From positions 1 to 16,672 of the forward strand of contig JBJOND010000067.1 in NCBI GenBank assembly GCA_046052065.1: a stretch of DNA of 16,672 nt, in the 5' to 3' direction. The position numbers were made by a program, and so were the translations under genes. The notes under the pieces are model-generated. The model saw only the letters and a program-made list of their open reading frames with translations, was not told where the DNA came from and searched no databases. Origin of the DNA: CAINEC01 sp046052065 (GTDB lineage Bacteria; Bacteroidota; Bacteroidia; AKYH767-A; OLB10). Below are positions 5,645 to 12,441 of this stretch, piece by piece; within the stretch, counting starts at the first letter, position 1, and each line of letters begins with the position of its first letter.

Positions 5645-7015
5645 ATGAATATTATTCAAGAAAAAGTAGACAGTTTAAACGCAATATTAAAAGTTCAGAT
5701 TGTTCCGGAAGATTACAAACCTGCAGTAGATACTGCAATTAAAAAGCATGCGAAGCAGGTAAATATGCCTGGCTTTAGAAAAGGAATGGTTCCTCCAGGA
5801 CTTGTTCGCAAAATGTATGGTAAGTCGTTATTAGTTGAAGAGCTAAATAAATTAGTTTCTGATGCTGTCGATAAGCATATCCAAGATAATAATATTAAGG
5901 TTTTAGGCAACCCAATGCCAAAGCCGGATAATAATTTTGAAATGTCGTTGGATAACCCTGCGGATTTTGAATTTGCTTTTGAAATGGGATTAGCACCTGA
6001 AGTAAATATTTCTTTACCTCCATCAAAAACATTCACAGCTTACGAAATTACTGTTGACAGCAAAGTAATTGATGATGAGATTTCGAAAATTCAACGACGT
6101 TATGGTAAGTATATCAGTCCTGAAGTTTCAGATGCAGAATGTTCTGTTTATGGTACTTTCCAGGAATTAGATGCTGATGGAAATATCGCTGAGGGTGGTC
6201 ACACCAACCAAAGTTTCATTTTGTTAGATAAGATTACTGATTCTGATGTTCGTCCTCAGTTCATTGATAAAAAATTAATGGATGTTGTTACATTTAATCC
6301 TGTTCAGGCTGTTAAATCAGCTGATGAGGTGAAGTATATGTTAGGATTGAAATCGGAAGATTTATCGAACTATGATAAAAACTTCCGTTTTACTATTGAA
6401 AGAATCAACAAAGTAGAAAATGCAGAACTGACTACTGATTTGTTCGATCAATTATACGGTGATGGTGCAGTTACCGATATCGAAGGTTTCAGAGAAAAAG
6501 TAAAATCAGAAATTGCAGAAGGATACCGTTACGAAAGCGAACATTCATTAAAGCATGAGTTAGAAGATACTTTATTACATGAAGCTAACTTGCAATTGCC
6601 AGATGAGTTTTTAAAGCGTTGGTTGTTATCGGCGAATGATAAAATTACCGAGGAGCAATTAGCTCGTGAATATAATCAGTATGCCCGTGATTTAAAATGG
6701 AGATTGATTGAAAATAAAATCTACTCGGATAATAATATGCAGATTAATCCAGAGGAAATCGAGAACTATGCTAAATCTTTAATTGTAGATCAGTATCTTC
6801 GTTACGGACAAGCTCATTTATTAAATGAGGAGACGTTGGGCGATATGGTTAAGCGTTATTTAGGAGACCAGAATAATATTCAGAAGGTAATAGAAAACCT
6901 TACTGGAAGAAAAGTTTTCGAACACCTCAATCAATTAGTGAAAAAAGATATCAAAAATGTCACGCATGAAGAGTTTGTCGATTTAATGAGCAAGCATCAA
7001 CATCATCACCATTAA
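5645..7015 (+). CDS. tig: trigger factor, ribosome-associated chaperone
   Basis: The 456-residue protein has the length and domain order of trigger factor. The N-terminal ribosome-binding domain carries the signature GFRKGMVP at residues 43-50. A middle segment (about 150-250) sits where the FKBP-type prolyl isomerase domain belongs, but it is poorly conserved and may lack isomerase activity. The C-terminal helical chaperone domain follows. The protein ends in a histidine-rich tail (HQHHHH). It binds nascent chains at the ribosome exit tunnel. The frame is open back to 5522, inside the tRNA gene, but the ATG at 5645 gives the conserved start MNIIQEKVDSLNA, so upstream starts are rejected. clpP follows after 25 bases, the usual tig-clpP-clpX order. 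Confidence 0.95.
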   Translation: MNIIQEKVDSLNAILKVQIVPEDYKPAVDTAIKKHAKQVNMPGFRKGMVPPGLVRKMYGKSLLVEELNKLVSDAVDKHIQDNNIKVLGNPMPKPDNNFEMSLDNPADFEFAFEMGLAPEVNISLPPSKTFTAYEITVDSKVIDDEISKIQRRYGKYISPEVSDAECSVYGTFQELDADGNIAEGGHTNQSFILLDKITDSDVRPQFIDKKLMDVVTFNPVQAVKSADEVKYMLGLKSEDLSNYDKNFRFTIERINKVENAELTTDLFDQLYGDGAVTDIEGFREKVKSEIAEGYRYESEHSLKHELEDTLLHEANLQLPDEFLKRWLLSANDKITEEQLAREYNQYARDLKWRLIENKIYSDNNMQINPEEIENYAKSLIVDQYLRYGQAHLLNEETLGDMVKRYLGDQNNIQKVIENLTGRKVFEHLNQLVKKDIKNVTHEEFVDLMSKHQHHHH

Positions 7016-7040
7016 TAACTATTAATCATAAAACACACAT

Positions 7041-7718
7041 ATGGACTTTCGTAATGAATTTTTGAAATACGCGGTTAAGCACCGTGGTATGAGTAGCAAT
7101 GGAGTAGGTAGCTATATTAATTCCGTTTATGCAGATTATATTTCTCCAACAATCATCGAAGAGCGTCAATTAAACATCGCACAAATGGATGTTTTCTCTC
7201 GTTTGATGATGGATAGAATTATCTTTCTTGGAACAGGGATTAATGATTATGTAGCTAATATTATTCAAGCGCAATTATTATTTCTTGAATCTTCGGATGC
7301 AAAGCGTGATATCACAATTTATATGAATAGCCCAGGTGGATCTGTTTACGCAGGTCTTGGAATCTATGATACCATTCAATATATCCAACCAGATGTAGCA
7401 ATGGTTTGTACTGGAATGGCCGCATCAATGGGTGCTGTATTATTATGTTCAGGTACTAAAGGAAAACGCAGCGCGTTGCAACATGCACGTGTGATGATTC
7501 ATCAGCCATTAGGTGGTGCTGAAGGACAAGCTTCAGATATTGAAATTACTGCACGTGAGATTGGTAAATTGAAGAAAGAACTTTATGAAATCATTTCAAA
7601 ACATAGTAATAAAGACTATGAACAAGTATGGAAAGATTCTGATCGTGACTACTGGATGACAGCGCAAGAAGCGAAAGAATATGGAATGATTGACGAAGTA
7701 TTAATCAGAACTAAATAA
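7041..7718 (+). CDS. clpP: ATP-dependent Clp protease proteolytic subunit
   Basis: The 225-residue serine protease subunit has the full catalytic triad. Ser129 lies in GMAASMGA, His154 in VMIHQPLGG and Asp203 in SDRDYWM. The Ser-His and His-Asp spacings of 25 and 49 residues equal those of the E. coli enzyme. YMNSPGGSVYAGLGIYD (94-110) is the conserved oxyanion and strand region. About 30 extra N-terminal residues precede the core, probably a propeptide plus the axial-loop region. ClpP forms a two-ring 14-mer and degrades proteins fed by ClpX. It follows tig closely, suggesting cotranscription. A hairpin with a T-tract after its stop codon may lower read-through into clpX. Confidence 0.97.
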   Translation: MDFRNEFLKYAVKHRGMSSNGVGSYINSVYADYISPTIIEERQLNIAQMDVFSRLMMDRIIFLGTGINDYVANIIQAQLLFLESSDAKRDITIYMNSPGGSVYAGLGIYDTIQYIQPDVAMVCTGMAASMGAVLLCSGTKGKRSALQHARVMIHQPLGGAEGQASDIEITAREIGKLKKELYEIISKHSNKDYEQVWKDSDRDYWMTAQEAKEYGMIDEVLIRTK

Positions 7719-7742
7719 TACCCGTAAAATAATGCTTAAATT

Positions 7743-7774
7743 AGCCGAACCGATTACAGTCGTGTTCGGCTTTT
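7743..7774 (+). terminator. hairpin and T-tract in the clpP-clpX gap
   Basis: AGCCGAAC (7743-7750) pairs with GTTCGGCT (7764-7771) around a 13-base loop, and TTTT overlaps the stem end (7771-7774). It starts 24 bases after the clpP stop and ends 19 bases before the clpX start codon. It looks like a modest intrinsic terminator that would separate or attenuate clpX expression. Confidence 0.65.
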
Positions 7775-7793
7775 ACCTTAAATACACCTAATC

Positions 7794-9038
7794 GTGAAAC
7801 AAAAACAAGATATCGTTTGCTCCTTTTGTGGCCGTGATAAAAGTCAGGCTAATGTATTAATTGCCGGCATAAACGGGCATATCTGTGATCAGTGTATTGC
7901 ACAGGCGCAAAATATAATCAGTGAAGAGCAAGATCAAAAGTTAAAAACCAGCTTAGGGTCGGCACTTACTCTGCCTAAGCCAACAGATATTAAAAAGTTT
8001 TTAGATGAATATGTAATCGGGCAAGACCATGCAAAAAAGGTAATGTCGGTGGCTGTTTATAATCACTACAAACGCCTAATTAATAAAAGTAAAGTAAAAG
8101 ATAAAGATGAAGTCGAGATTGAAAAATCGAATATCATCATGGTAGGAGAAACAGGAACAGGAAAGACATTACTTGCTCGTACAATTGCAAAGCTTTTAAA
8201 GGTTCCTTTTTGTATTGCAGACGCTACTGTTTTAACAGAAGCAGGATATGTAGGTGAAGATGTTGAGAGTGTGTTAACGCGTTTATTGCAGGCTGCCGAT
8301 TATGATGTGACTGCTGCAGAAAGAGGAATCGTCTATATTGATGAGATTGATAAAATTTCTCGTAAGGGAGATAATCCAAGTATAACACGCGACGTTTCTG
8401 GCGAAGGTGTTCAGCAAGGATTATTAAAAATGTTAGAGAATACCATTATCAATGTTCCACCGCAAGGAGGCAGAAAGCATCCAGAGCAAAAAATGATTTC
8501 TGTAAATACGCAGCATATCTTATTTATTTGTGGAGGAGCGTTTGATGGAATCGATAAAATCATCTCTCGTCGTTTGCAAACAAATTCATTAGGGTTTTCT
8601 TCAAAAGCAGAAAAAGAAGAAATTGATAGAACTAATTTAATGCAATATGTTAGTCCTGCCGACTTAAAAACATTCGGATTAATTCCTGAATTGATAGGTC
8701 GTTTGCCAATGATAACATATTTATCTCCGTTAGATAAAGAGACGCTTCGTGCTATTTTAACAGAGCCAAAAAATGCTTTGACAAAGCAATATGAAAAGCT
8801 TTTTGATATGGAGGGGATTAAATTGACTTTTAGTGATGATGTGTTGGATTATATAGTAGAAAAAGCACTTGATTTTAAGTTAGGTGCTAGAGGTTTGCGA
8901 AGCATTTGCGAAGCTATTATGTTAGATGCGATGTTCGAAATTCCAGGTAATAAAAAAGAAAAAGATTTCGAGATAACTCTTTCGTATGCTAAAGAAAAAT
9001 TATCGAAGTCGAGTTTGAATCAATTGCGCGTAGCCTAA
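7794..9038 (+). CDS. clpX: ATP-dependent Clp protease ATPase subunit ClpX
   Basis: The 414-residue AAA+ unfoldase starts at GTG. Its N-terminal zinc-binding domain has Cys9, Cys12, Cys31 and Cys34 (CSFC and CDQC). The ATPase domain shows Walker A GETGTGKT (118-125), pore loop GYVG (151-154), Walker B IVYIDEID (179-186), the RKH loop (227-229) and PELIGRLP with the arginine finger (298-305). Sensor 2 is GARGLRS (364-370). The ClpP-docking loop reads LGF (266-268) in place of the classical IGF. It recognises, unfolds and passes substrates to ClpP. Length and motifs are standard. The GTG at 7794 lies seven residues before the first zinc Cys codon pair and fits the family start. The upstream hairpin may uncouple it from clpP. 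Confidence 0.97.
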   Translation: MKQKQDIVCSFCGRDKSQANVLIAGINGHICDQCIAQAQNIISEEQDQKLKTSLGSALTLPKPTDIKKFLDEYVIGQDHAKKVMSVAVYNHYKRLINKSKVKDKDEVEIEKSNIIMVGETGTGKTLLARTIAKLLKVPFCIADATVLTEAGYVGEDVESVLTRLLQAADYDVTAAERGIVYIDEIDKISRKGDNPSITRDVSGEGVQQGLLKMLENTIINVPPQGGRKHPEQKMISVNTQHILFICGGAFDGIDKIISRRLQTNSLGFSSKAEKEEIDRTNLMQYVSPADLKTFGLIPELIGRLPMITYLSPLDKETLRAILTEPKNALTKQYEKLFDMEGIKLTFSDDVLDYIVEKALDFKLGARGLRSICEAIMLDAMFEIPGNKKEKDFEITLSYAKEKLSKSSLNQLRVA

Positions 9039-9095
9039 ATTTATTAGATTATATTGTTTCTTTATTTTAGAAAAACAAAAAGTGTTAGTTCTAAT

Positions 9096-9770
9096 TTAGA
9101 TTTTTTTCTTTTCTTTCGAATGCAAATTATAAGAGTAATAAACAGGTATAATTGTAAGTAGAATAATTCCTGTAATAAATAATGGTCCGGAGTAATTATT
9201 GGGAGTAGTCAAAATTGTTGTTGCTACTAAAATGTTACCCCAAACCCATATTTTTGAACCTAGCTGATGAGTTTGTTTCCAGTTGTTTTCACTCTCTAAT
9301 GTCCATGGTGTACGAATACCAAAGAAATAATTAGGTTGTACATTTTTCATTAAAAAGCCTAAGCAAATAAAGAATAGGCAAAGCACAATAAGAATTATTT
9401 TTTCAAAACTTTCAATTGGTTGTTTAATGCAATAGTTTTTTGTCATTAAAACAATTAAAAACATAATTAGTGTAATAAAAACAGTCACTACCCACGACGT
9501 GATTTTTAAAATAGAATCCGGTTGTGCCGTTTTTCTTTTTGGATCGATGGAGTTTCCGTTAAGAATTGCTGCCGAGCTAGCGACTACAACCAAGCCCATA
9601 AAAATCAAAATACCCAACATAAATTCTTTCGAATGAAAATCGTCTGGTTTTAAATTAAAGTTGTAATGAGTAGGGACTTCTTCAGGTAGGAGTTTCCATA
9701 ATGATAAATAGTAGATTACTGGAATTAATGTGATAAGCCATTGTAGGATTAGAGATTCTCTATTTTTCAT
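9096..9770 (-). CDS. SdpI-like / DUF1648 membrane protein
   Basis: The 224-residue protein has about six hydrophobic segments (near 8-25, 50-69, 90-110, 123-141, 173-190 and 195-212). An N-terminal DUF1648-type loop, LPEEVPTHYNFNLKPD (28-43), lies after the first helix. A C-terminal SdpI-type motif, NYFFGIRTPWTLESENNW (147-164) followed by THQLGSK, precedes helix 5. SdpI of Bacillus subtilis is a membrane immunity protein and signal receptor for the SdpC toxin. No sdpC-like toxin, SdpR-like regulator or other partner is seen here, so immunity cannot be claimed. The gene converges with clpX and diverges from the GIY-YIG gene. The family call is firm, the role unknown. Confidence 0.85.
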   Translation of the reverse strand: MKNRESLILQWLITLIPVIYYLSLWKLLPEEVPTHYNFNLKPDDFHSKEFMLGILIFMGLVVVASSAAILNGNSIDPKRKTAQPDSILKITSWVVTVFITLIMFLIVLMTKNYCIKQPIESFEKIILIVLCLFFICLGFLMKNVQPNYFFGIRTPWTLESENNWKQTHQLGSKIWVWGNILVATTILTTPNNYSGPLFITGIILLTIIPVYYSYNLHSKEKKKI

Positions 9771-9838
9771 TTATTATTAAGTTATTAACTAATCGACAAA
9801 TCAACATTTTTGCATTTTAAAACTTATCAAAATTAAAA

Positions 9839-9846
9839 TATTTTTG
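9839..9846 (+). promoter_or_regulatory. -7 element for the GIY-YIG gene
   Basis: TATTTTTG is an exact TAnnTTTG match, with TTTA (9816-9819) at the 19-base spacing expected for the -33 TTTG. Transcription would start near 9853, leaving a leader of about 16 bases before the ATG at 9869. Confidence 0.5.
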
Positions 9847-9868
9847 CTCCCCTTTTTATAAAAAACAA

Positions 9869-10261
9869 ATGCAAAAAATGAAAAGACCAGTTCGTGGTTA
9901 TATGTATATTTTAGAATGCGCTAATGGGACATATTACATTGGTAGCACAAGGAATTTGTTTAAGCGAGTAGCTGCACATCAAAACGGAATTGGTGCAAAC
10001 TATACTAAGAAGCATTTGCCAGTTTGTTTAGTTTATTTTGAAGAGTTTGATCGGATTTGGAAAGCATTTTATAGAGAAAAGCAAATTCAACGATGGACGA
10101 GCAATAAAAAATCAGCGTTGGTAAGAGGGGATTTTGAAAAGTTGAAGGAGTTGGCAGCATGCAAGAATGAGACAAGTCACCTAAATGTTTCCTTCGACTT
10201 CGCTCAGGAAACAAATTCACCGGTCACTGAGCGTAGTCGAAGTGACGGTGATATAATTTAA
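9869..10261 (+). CDS. GIY-YIG domain protein with a repeat-derived tail
   Basis: Residues 10-88 form a stand-alone GIY-YIG domain of the short UPF0213/YhbQ-like type. MYIL (12-15) and YYIG (22-25) replace the GIY and YIG strands, and R33, the metal-binding-type E70 (FYREKQIQRW) and N79 follow. Such proteins are predicted nucleases; a role in DNA repair or processing is inferred from the fold. After residue 107 the sequence (FDFAQETNSPVTERSRSD) is a translation of two short interspersed DNA repeats, not part of the family. The last 38 bases overlap the 3' end of folA on the other strand. An exact -7 element lies upstream. Either ATG, at 9869 or at 9878, could be the start. Confidence 0.85.
   Translation: MQKMKRPVRGYMYILECANGTYYIGSTRNLFKRVAAHQNGIGANYTKKHLPVCLVYFEEFDRIWKAFYREKQIQRWTSNKKSALVRGDFEKLKELAACKNETSHLNVSFDFAQETNSPVTERSRSDGDII
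10186..10213 (+). repeat. REP-like hairpin element, copy 1
   Basis: TGTTTCC (10186-10192) and GGAAACA (10207-10213) are perfect inverted arms. The interior, TTCGACTTCGCTCA (10193-10206), is the same 15-base core found inverted in copy 2 (one base differs in the core TTCGACTwCGCTCAG). The copy is translated as VSFDFAQE in the GIY-YIG gene tail. Confidence 0.75.
10217..10251 (-). repeat. REP-like hairpin element, copy 2, inverted
   Basis: The arms GTCACT (10223-10228) and AGTGAC (10241-10246) extend outward through TCACC (10217-10221) and GGTGA (10247-10251), with a single bulged G at 10222, to give an 11-bp stem. On the minus strand the core reads TTCGACTACGCTCAG, matching copy 1 with one change. 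It codes for HFDYAQ and the TGA stop of folA on the minus strand, and for TERSRS of the GIY-YIG protein on the plus strand. Confidence 0.75.
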
Positions 10262-10724
10262 ACCGATGCTCCCACTTATTCTTCTCATCTAAAATTCCAT
10301 TCTCCTCACTAATTACTTTCCACTCATCAAAATTGATTTCTGGAAAGAATGCATCGCCCTCAAAATCGTGAAGTACTTCTGTAATGTAAAGTTTGTGGGC
10401 TAACAGCAACGACTGACCGTAAATTTCGCTACCTCCAATAATAAAGACTTCTTCTTCACTTTTACAGCTATCAATTGCTGCATCTAACGAATTAAAAATA
10501 TGCGCACCTTCTAGTTGGTATTCACTATTGCGGGTAACTATAATATTTTTCCGATTAGGTAATAATCTTCCAATCGATTCATACGTCTTACGACCCATAA
10601 TCACAGGATGTCCACTTGTGATCGACTTAAAATGTTTAAGGTCGTTGGGAAGGTGCCAGATTAATTGATTGTCTTTACCAATCACGCGATTATTCGCAAA
10701 GGCTACAATTATTGAAATAGTCAT
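10224..10724 (-). CDS. folA: dihydrofolate reductase
   Basis: The 166-residue enzyme reduces dihydrofolate to tetrahydrofolate with NADPH. The N-terminus, ISIIVAFANNRVIGKDNQL, is typical, followed by WHLPNDLKHFK with the catalytic acid Asp28. MGRKTYESIGRLLPNRKN (43-60) and the FIIGGSEIY cofactor segment (94-102) are also present. The last six residues, HFDYAQ, and the stop codon come from an interspersed DNA repeat (copy at 10217-10251); the natural enzyme end is probably near FKLYHR. The start codon is one base after the thyA stop, so the two are almost surely cotranscribed, and they act in the same cycle: ThyA makes the dihydrofolate that FolA reduces. Confidence 0.96.
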   Translation of the reverse strand: MTISIIVAFANNRVIGKDNQLIWHLPNDLKHFKSITSGHPVIMGRKTYESIGRLLPNRKNIIVTRNSEYQLEGAHIFNSLDAAIDSCKSEEEVFIIGGSEIYGQSLLLAHKLYITEVLHDFEGDAFFPEINFDEWKVISEENGILDEKNKWEHRFKLYHRHFDYAQ

Positions 10725-10725
10725 G

Positions 10726-11520
10726 CTATACAGCTACGGCCGCTTTAATGGCCGGGTGAGATTGATAGTTTTCAATTGCAATATCCTCGTAAGTGAAATC
10801 AAAAATGTTTTTCACTTCAGGATTTAACTTTAAAGTAGGTAAGGGTAGAGGCTCGCGTGTAAGTTGTAAGTTCACTTGTTCAAAATGATTACTGTAAATG
10901 TGAGCATCACCCAATGTGTGTATAAACTCACCAACTTCTAAATCACAAACCTGTGCCACCATATGAGTAAGTAATGCATAGGAAGCAATGTTAAACGGAA
11001 CACCTAAAAATAAATCTGCACTACGTTGATATAGCTGACAACTTAGTTTTCCATCAGCCACATAAAATTGAAATAATATATGGCAAGGAGGTAATTTCAT
11101 TTTTGAAATTTCGCTCACATTCCACGCATTGACTAGTAATCTTCTTGAGTCAGGATTCTTTTTTATCTGATCAATCAATTGAGTAATCTGATCAATATGT
11201 TCCCCATTTGCCGATGGCCATGAACGCCATTGATATCCGTAAACAGGACCAAGGTTCCCATTTTCATCTGCCCATTCATCCCAGATGCTTACACCATTAT
11301 CTTTTAAATATTTGATATTGGTTTCGCCTTTCAAAAACCAAAGTAATTCGTGAATGATCGACTTTGTATGAACTTTTTTTGTTGTTACTAAAGGAAAACC
11401 ATCTTGTAAATTAAACCGCATCTGGTAGCCAAAAACACTTACCGTTCCTGTTCCCGTTCTGTCTTCTTTCTTAGTTCCATGCTGCATGACATGTCGCAGC
11501 AAATCGTTGTACTGTTGCAT
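10726..11520 (-). CDS. thyA: thymidylate synthase
   Basis: The 264-residue protein has exactly the length of E. coli ThyA. It methylates dUMP to dTMP using methylene-tetrahydrofolate, releasing dihydrofolate. Key residues are visible: Arg21 in the DRTGTGT loop, the SRRLLVNAWN segment (125-134) whose arginines contact phosphate across the dimer, the nucleophile Cys146 in LPPCHILFQFYV, and QRSADLFLGVPFN (163-175) for dUMP binding. HTLGDAHIYSNH lies near the C-terminus, which ends in AAVAV. It lies 9 bases after rbfA and one base before folA. There is no sign of a ThyX-type alternative. Confidence 0.98.
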   Translation of the reverse strand: MQQYNDLLRHVMQHGTKKEDRTGTGTVSVFGYQMRFNLQDGFPLVTTKKVHTKSIIHELLWFLKGETNIKYLKDNGVSIWDEWADENGNLGPVYGYQWRSWPSANGEHIDQITQLIDQIKKNPDSRRLLVNAWNVSEISKMKLPPCHILFQFYVADGKLSCQLYQRSADLFLGVPFNIASYALLTHMVAQVCDLEVGEFIHTLGDAHIYSNHFEQVNLQLTREPLPLPTLKLNPEVKNIFDFTYEDIAIENYQSHPAIKAAVAV

Positions 11521-11529
11521 AGCGATAAC

Positions 11530-11892
11530 TTATTTTTCCTCTGGCGGAATATTCAGGTTCTTAAAAATCTTTTCAATCTTTTCAACGTAATCAAGCGTAT
11601 CGTCATGAAAGAATTCTAATTCAGGAATAATACGCGCTTGCTTGCCAATTTTTAAGCCCAATGCTTTACGAATTTCATTTTTGTGAATCGAAAGCTGTTT
11701 TAAAATGAGCTTTGGTTCTGTAACTTTAAACATACTCAATTGTATGCGGGCTAAGCCTAAATCGGGCGTAACACGAACTCCTGTAATTGTAATAAAATTT
11801 TGTCCAAACCAATTTCTCCCTTCACGCTGAAAAATCTCTCCCAGCTCTTTTTGAATTAATCTGGCATATTTCTGTTGACGAACCGAATCCAT
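11530..11892 (-). CDS. rbfA: 30S ribosome-binding factor A
   Basis: The 120-residue protein matches RbfA, a cold-shock-related factor that binds immature 30S subunits and assists 16S rRNA 5'-end maturation. The start region RQQKYARLIQKELGEIFQRE is the family signature. VTGVRVTPDLGLARIQLSMF-type strands follow, here ITGVRVTPDLGLARI, then LGLKIGKQARIIPELEFFHDDTLD, the conserved KH-like core. The frame is open for 15 more codons upstream (to 11937), but that part (MVGGYYSYPFNYLCC) does not look like RbfA. The ATG at 11892 is preferred. A perfect -7 element ends only four bases before this ATG. thyA follows after 9 bases. Confidence 0.93.
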   Translation of the reverse strand: MDSVRQQKYARLIQKELGEIFQREGRNWFGQNFITITGVRVTPDLGLARIQLSMFKVTEPKLILKQLSIHKNEIRKALGLKIGKQARIIPELEFFHDDTLDYVEKIEKIFKNLNIPPEEK

Positions 11893-11896
11893 ACAA

Positions 11897-11904
11897 CAAA
11901 GGTA
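11897..11904 (-). promoter_or_regulatory. -7 element abutting the rbfA start
   Basis: The minus strand reads TACCTTTG, an exact TAnnTTTG match, ending four bases before the ATG at 11892. The expected initiation point is at or just inside the start codon, so the message would be leaderless. The -33 position (GTTA) is a poor match. Confidence 0.35.
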
Positions 11905-12006
11905 ATTAAAAGGGTATGAATAATAACCGCCCACCACAATATTTTAAGTCCTGTCTAGTTTTTATATCATCCTTCATTCGCACCATCTTAAATAAATAAA
12001 TTCTCA

Positions 12007-12014
12007 TAACTTTG
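12007..12014 (+). promoter_or_regulatory. -7 element for the lipoprotein gene
   Basis: TAACTTTG matches TAnnTTTG exactly and would place the start of transcription near 12021, about 14 bases before the ATG at 12035. The -33 region shows no clear TTTG. Confidence 0.45.
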
Positions 12015-12034
12015 AACTATTAAAATTAGAAACT

Positions 12035-12439
12035 ATGAAAAAAGTTAGCTTCATTGCTTTTGCAACAATTGCCTTGTTTATTGCCTCTTGTAGTGACGAA
12101 ACAGTAGATCCCACTGTAGACCCTCGAGATAAATTCACTGGTAGTTGGTTGTGTCAGGAAACAATCACAGGCACTCCTACACAATCGTTTACAATTACAA
12201 TTTCAAAAGTAGGTAGTGGCGATTCAGTTAAAATTAGCAACTTTAGTAATTATGGTTCTACATCACCTCAAACGTATGCCGAAATTTCTGGTAACTCTAT
12301 TGTTATTCCTTTTCAGAACATTACAACTACAGGAATTCCCGTACAAGGTTCTGGATTATACAGCAATAATGGAGGAGAGAAAATCAATATGAATTATTCA
12401 ACTGATGGAGAGAGCGCAACGGCTGTTTGTACAAAATAA
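12035..12439 (+). CDS. small lipoprotein of unknown function
   Basis: The 134-residue protein begins with MKKVSFIAFATIALFIASC, a type II signal peptide whose lipobox ends at Cys19. The next residues, SDET, suggest surface or outer-membrane sorting, but this is uncertain. After an Asp/Thr/Pro linker (20-32) the domain FTGSWLCQETITGTP and later strands resemble the small beta-rich, lipocalin-like lipoproteins common in Bacteroidota, with alternating hydrophobic and Thr/Ser-rich strands. Two further cysteines, Cys40 and Cys132, could form a disulfide joining the ends of the domain. I do not recognise a specific family. It has its own -7 element and converges with the CorC/GldE-like gene, with two bases between stop codons. 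Confidence 0.8.
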   Translation: MKKVSFIAFATIALFIASCSDETVDPTVDPRDKFTGSWLCQETITGTPTQSFTITISKVGSGDSVKISNFSNYGSTSPQTYAEISGNSIVIPFQNITTTGIPVQGSGLYSNNGGEKINMNYSTDGESATAVCTK

Positions 12440-12441
12440 TT

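Noticed and set aside
10005..10220. Minus-strand open frame containing FPERSRRK
   Set aside because: It is antisense to the GIY-YIG gene; the ERSR string is only the repeat read in another frame.
11893..11937. 15-codon upstream extension of rbfA
   Set aside because: The residues do not resemble RbfA and the family start is MDSVRQQKYARL at 11892.
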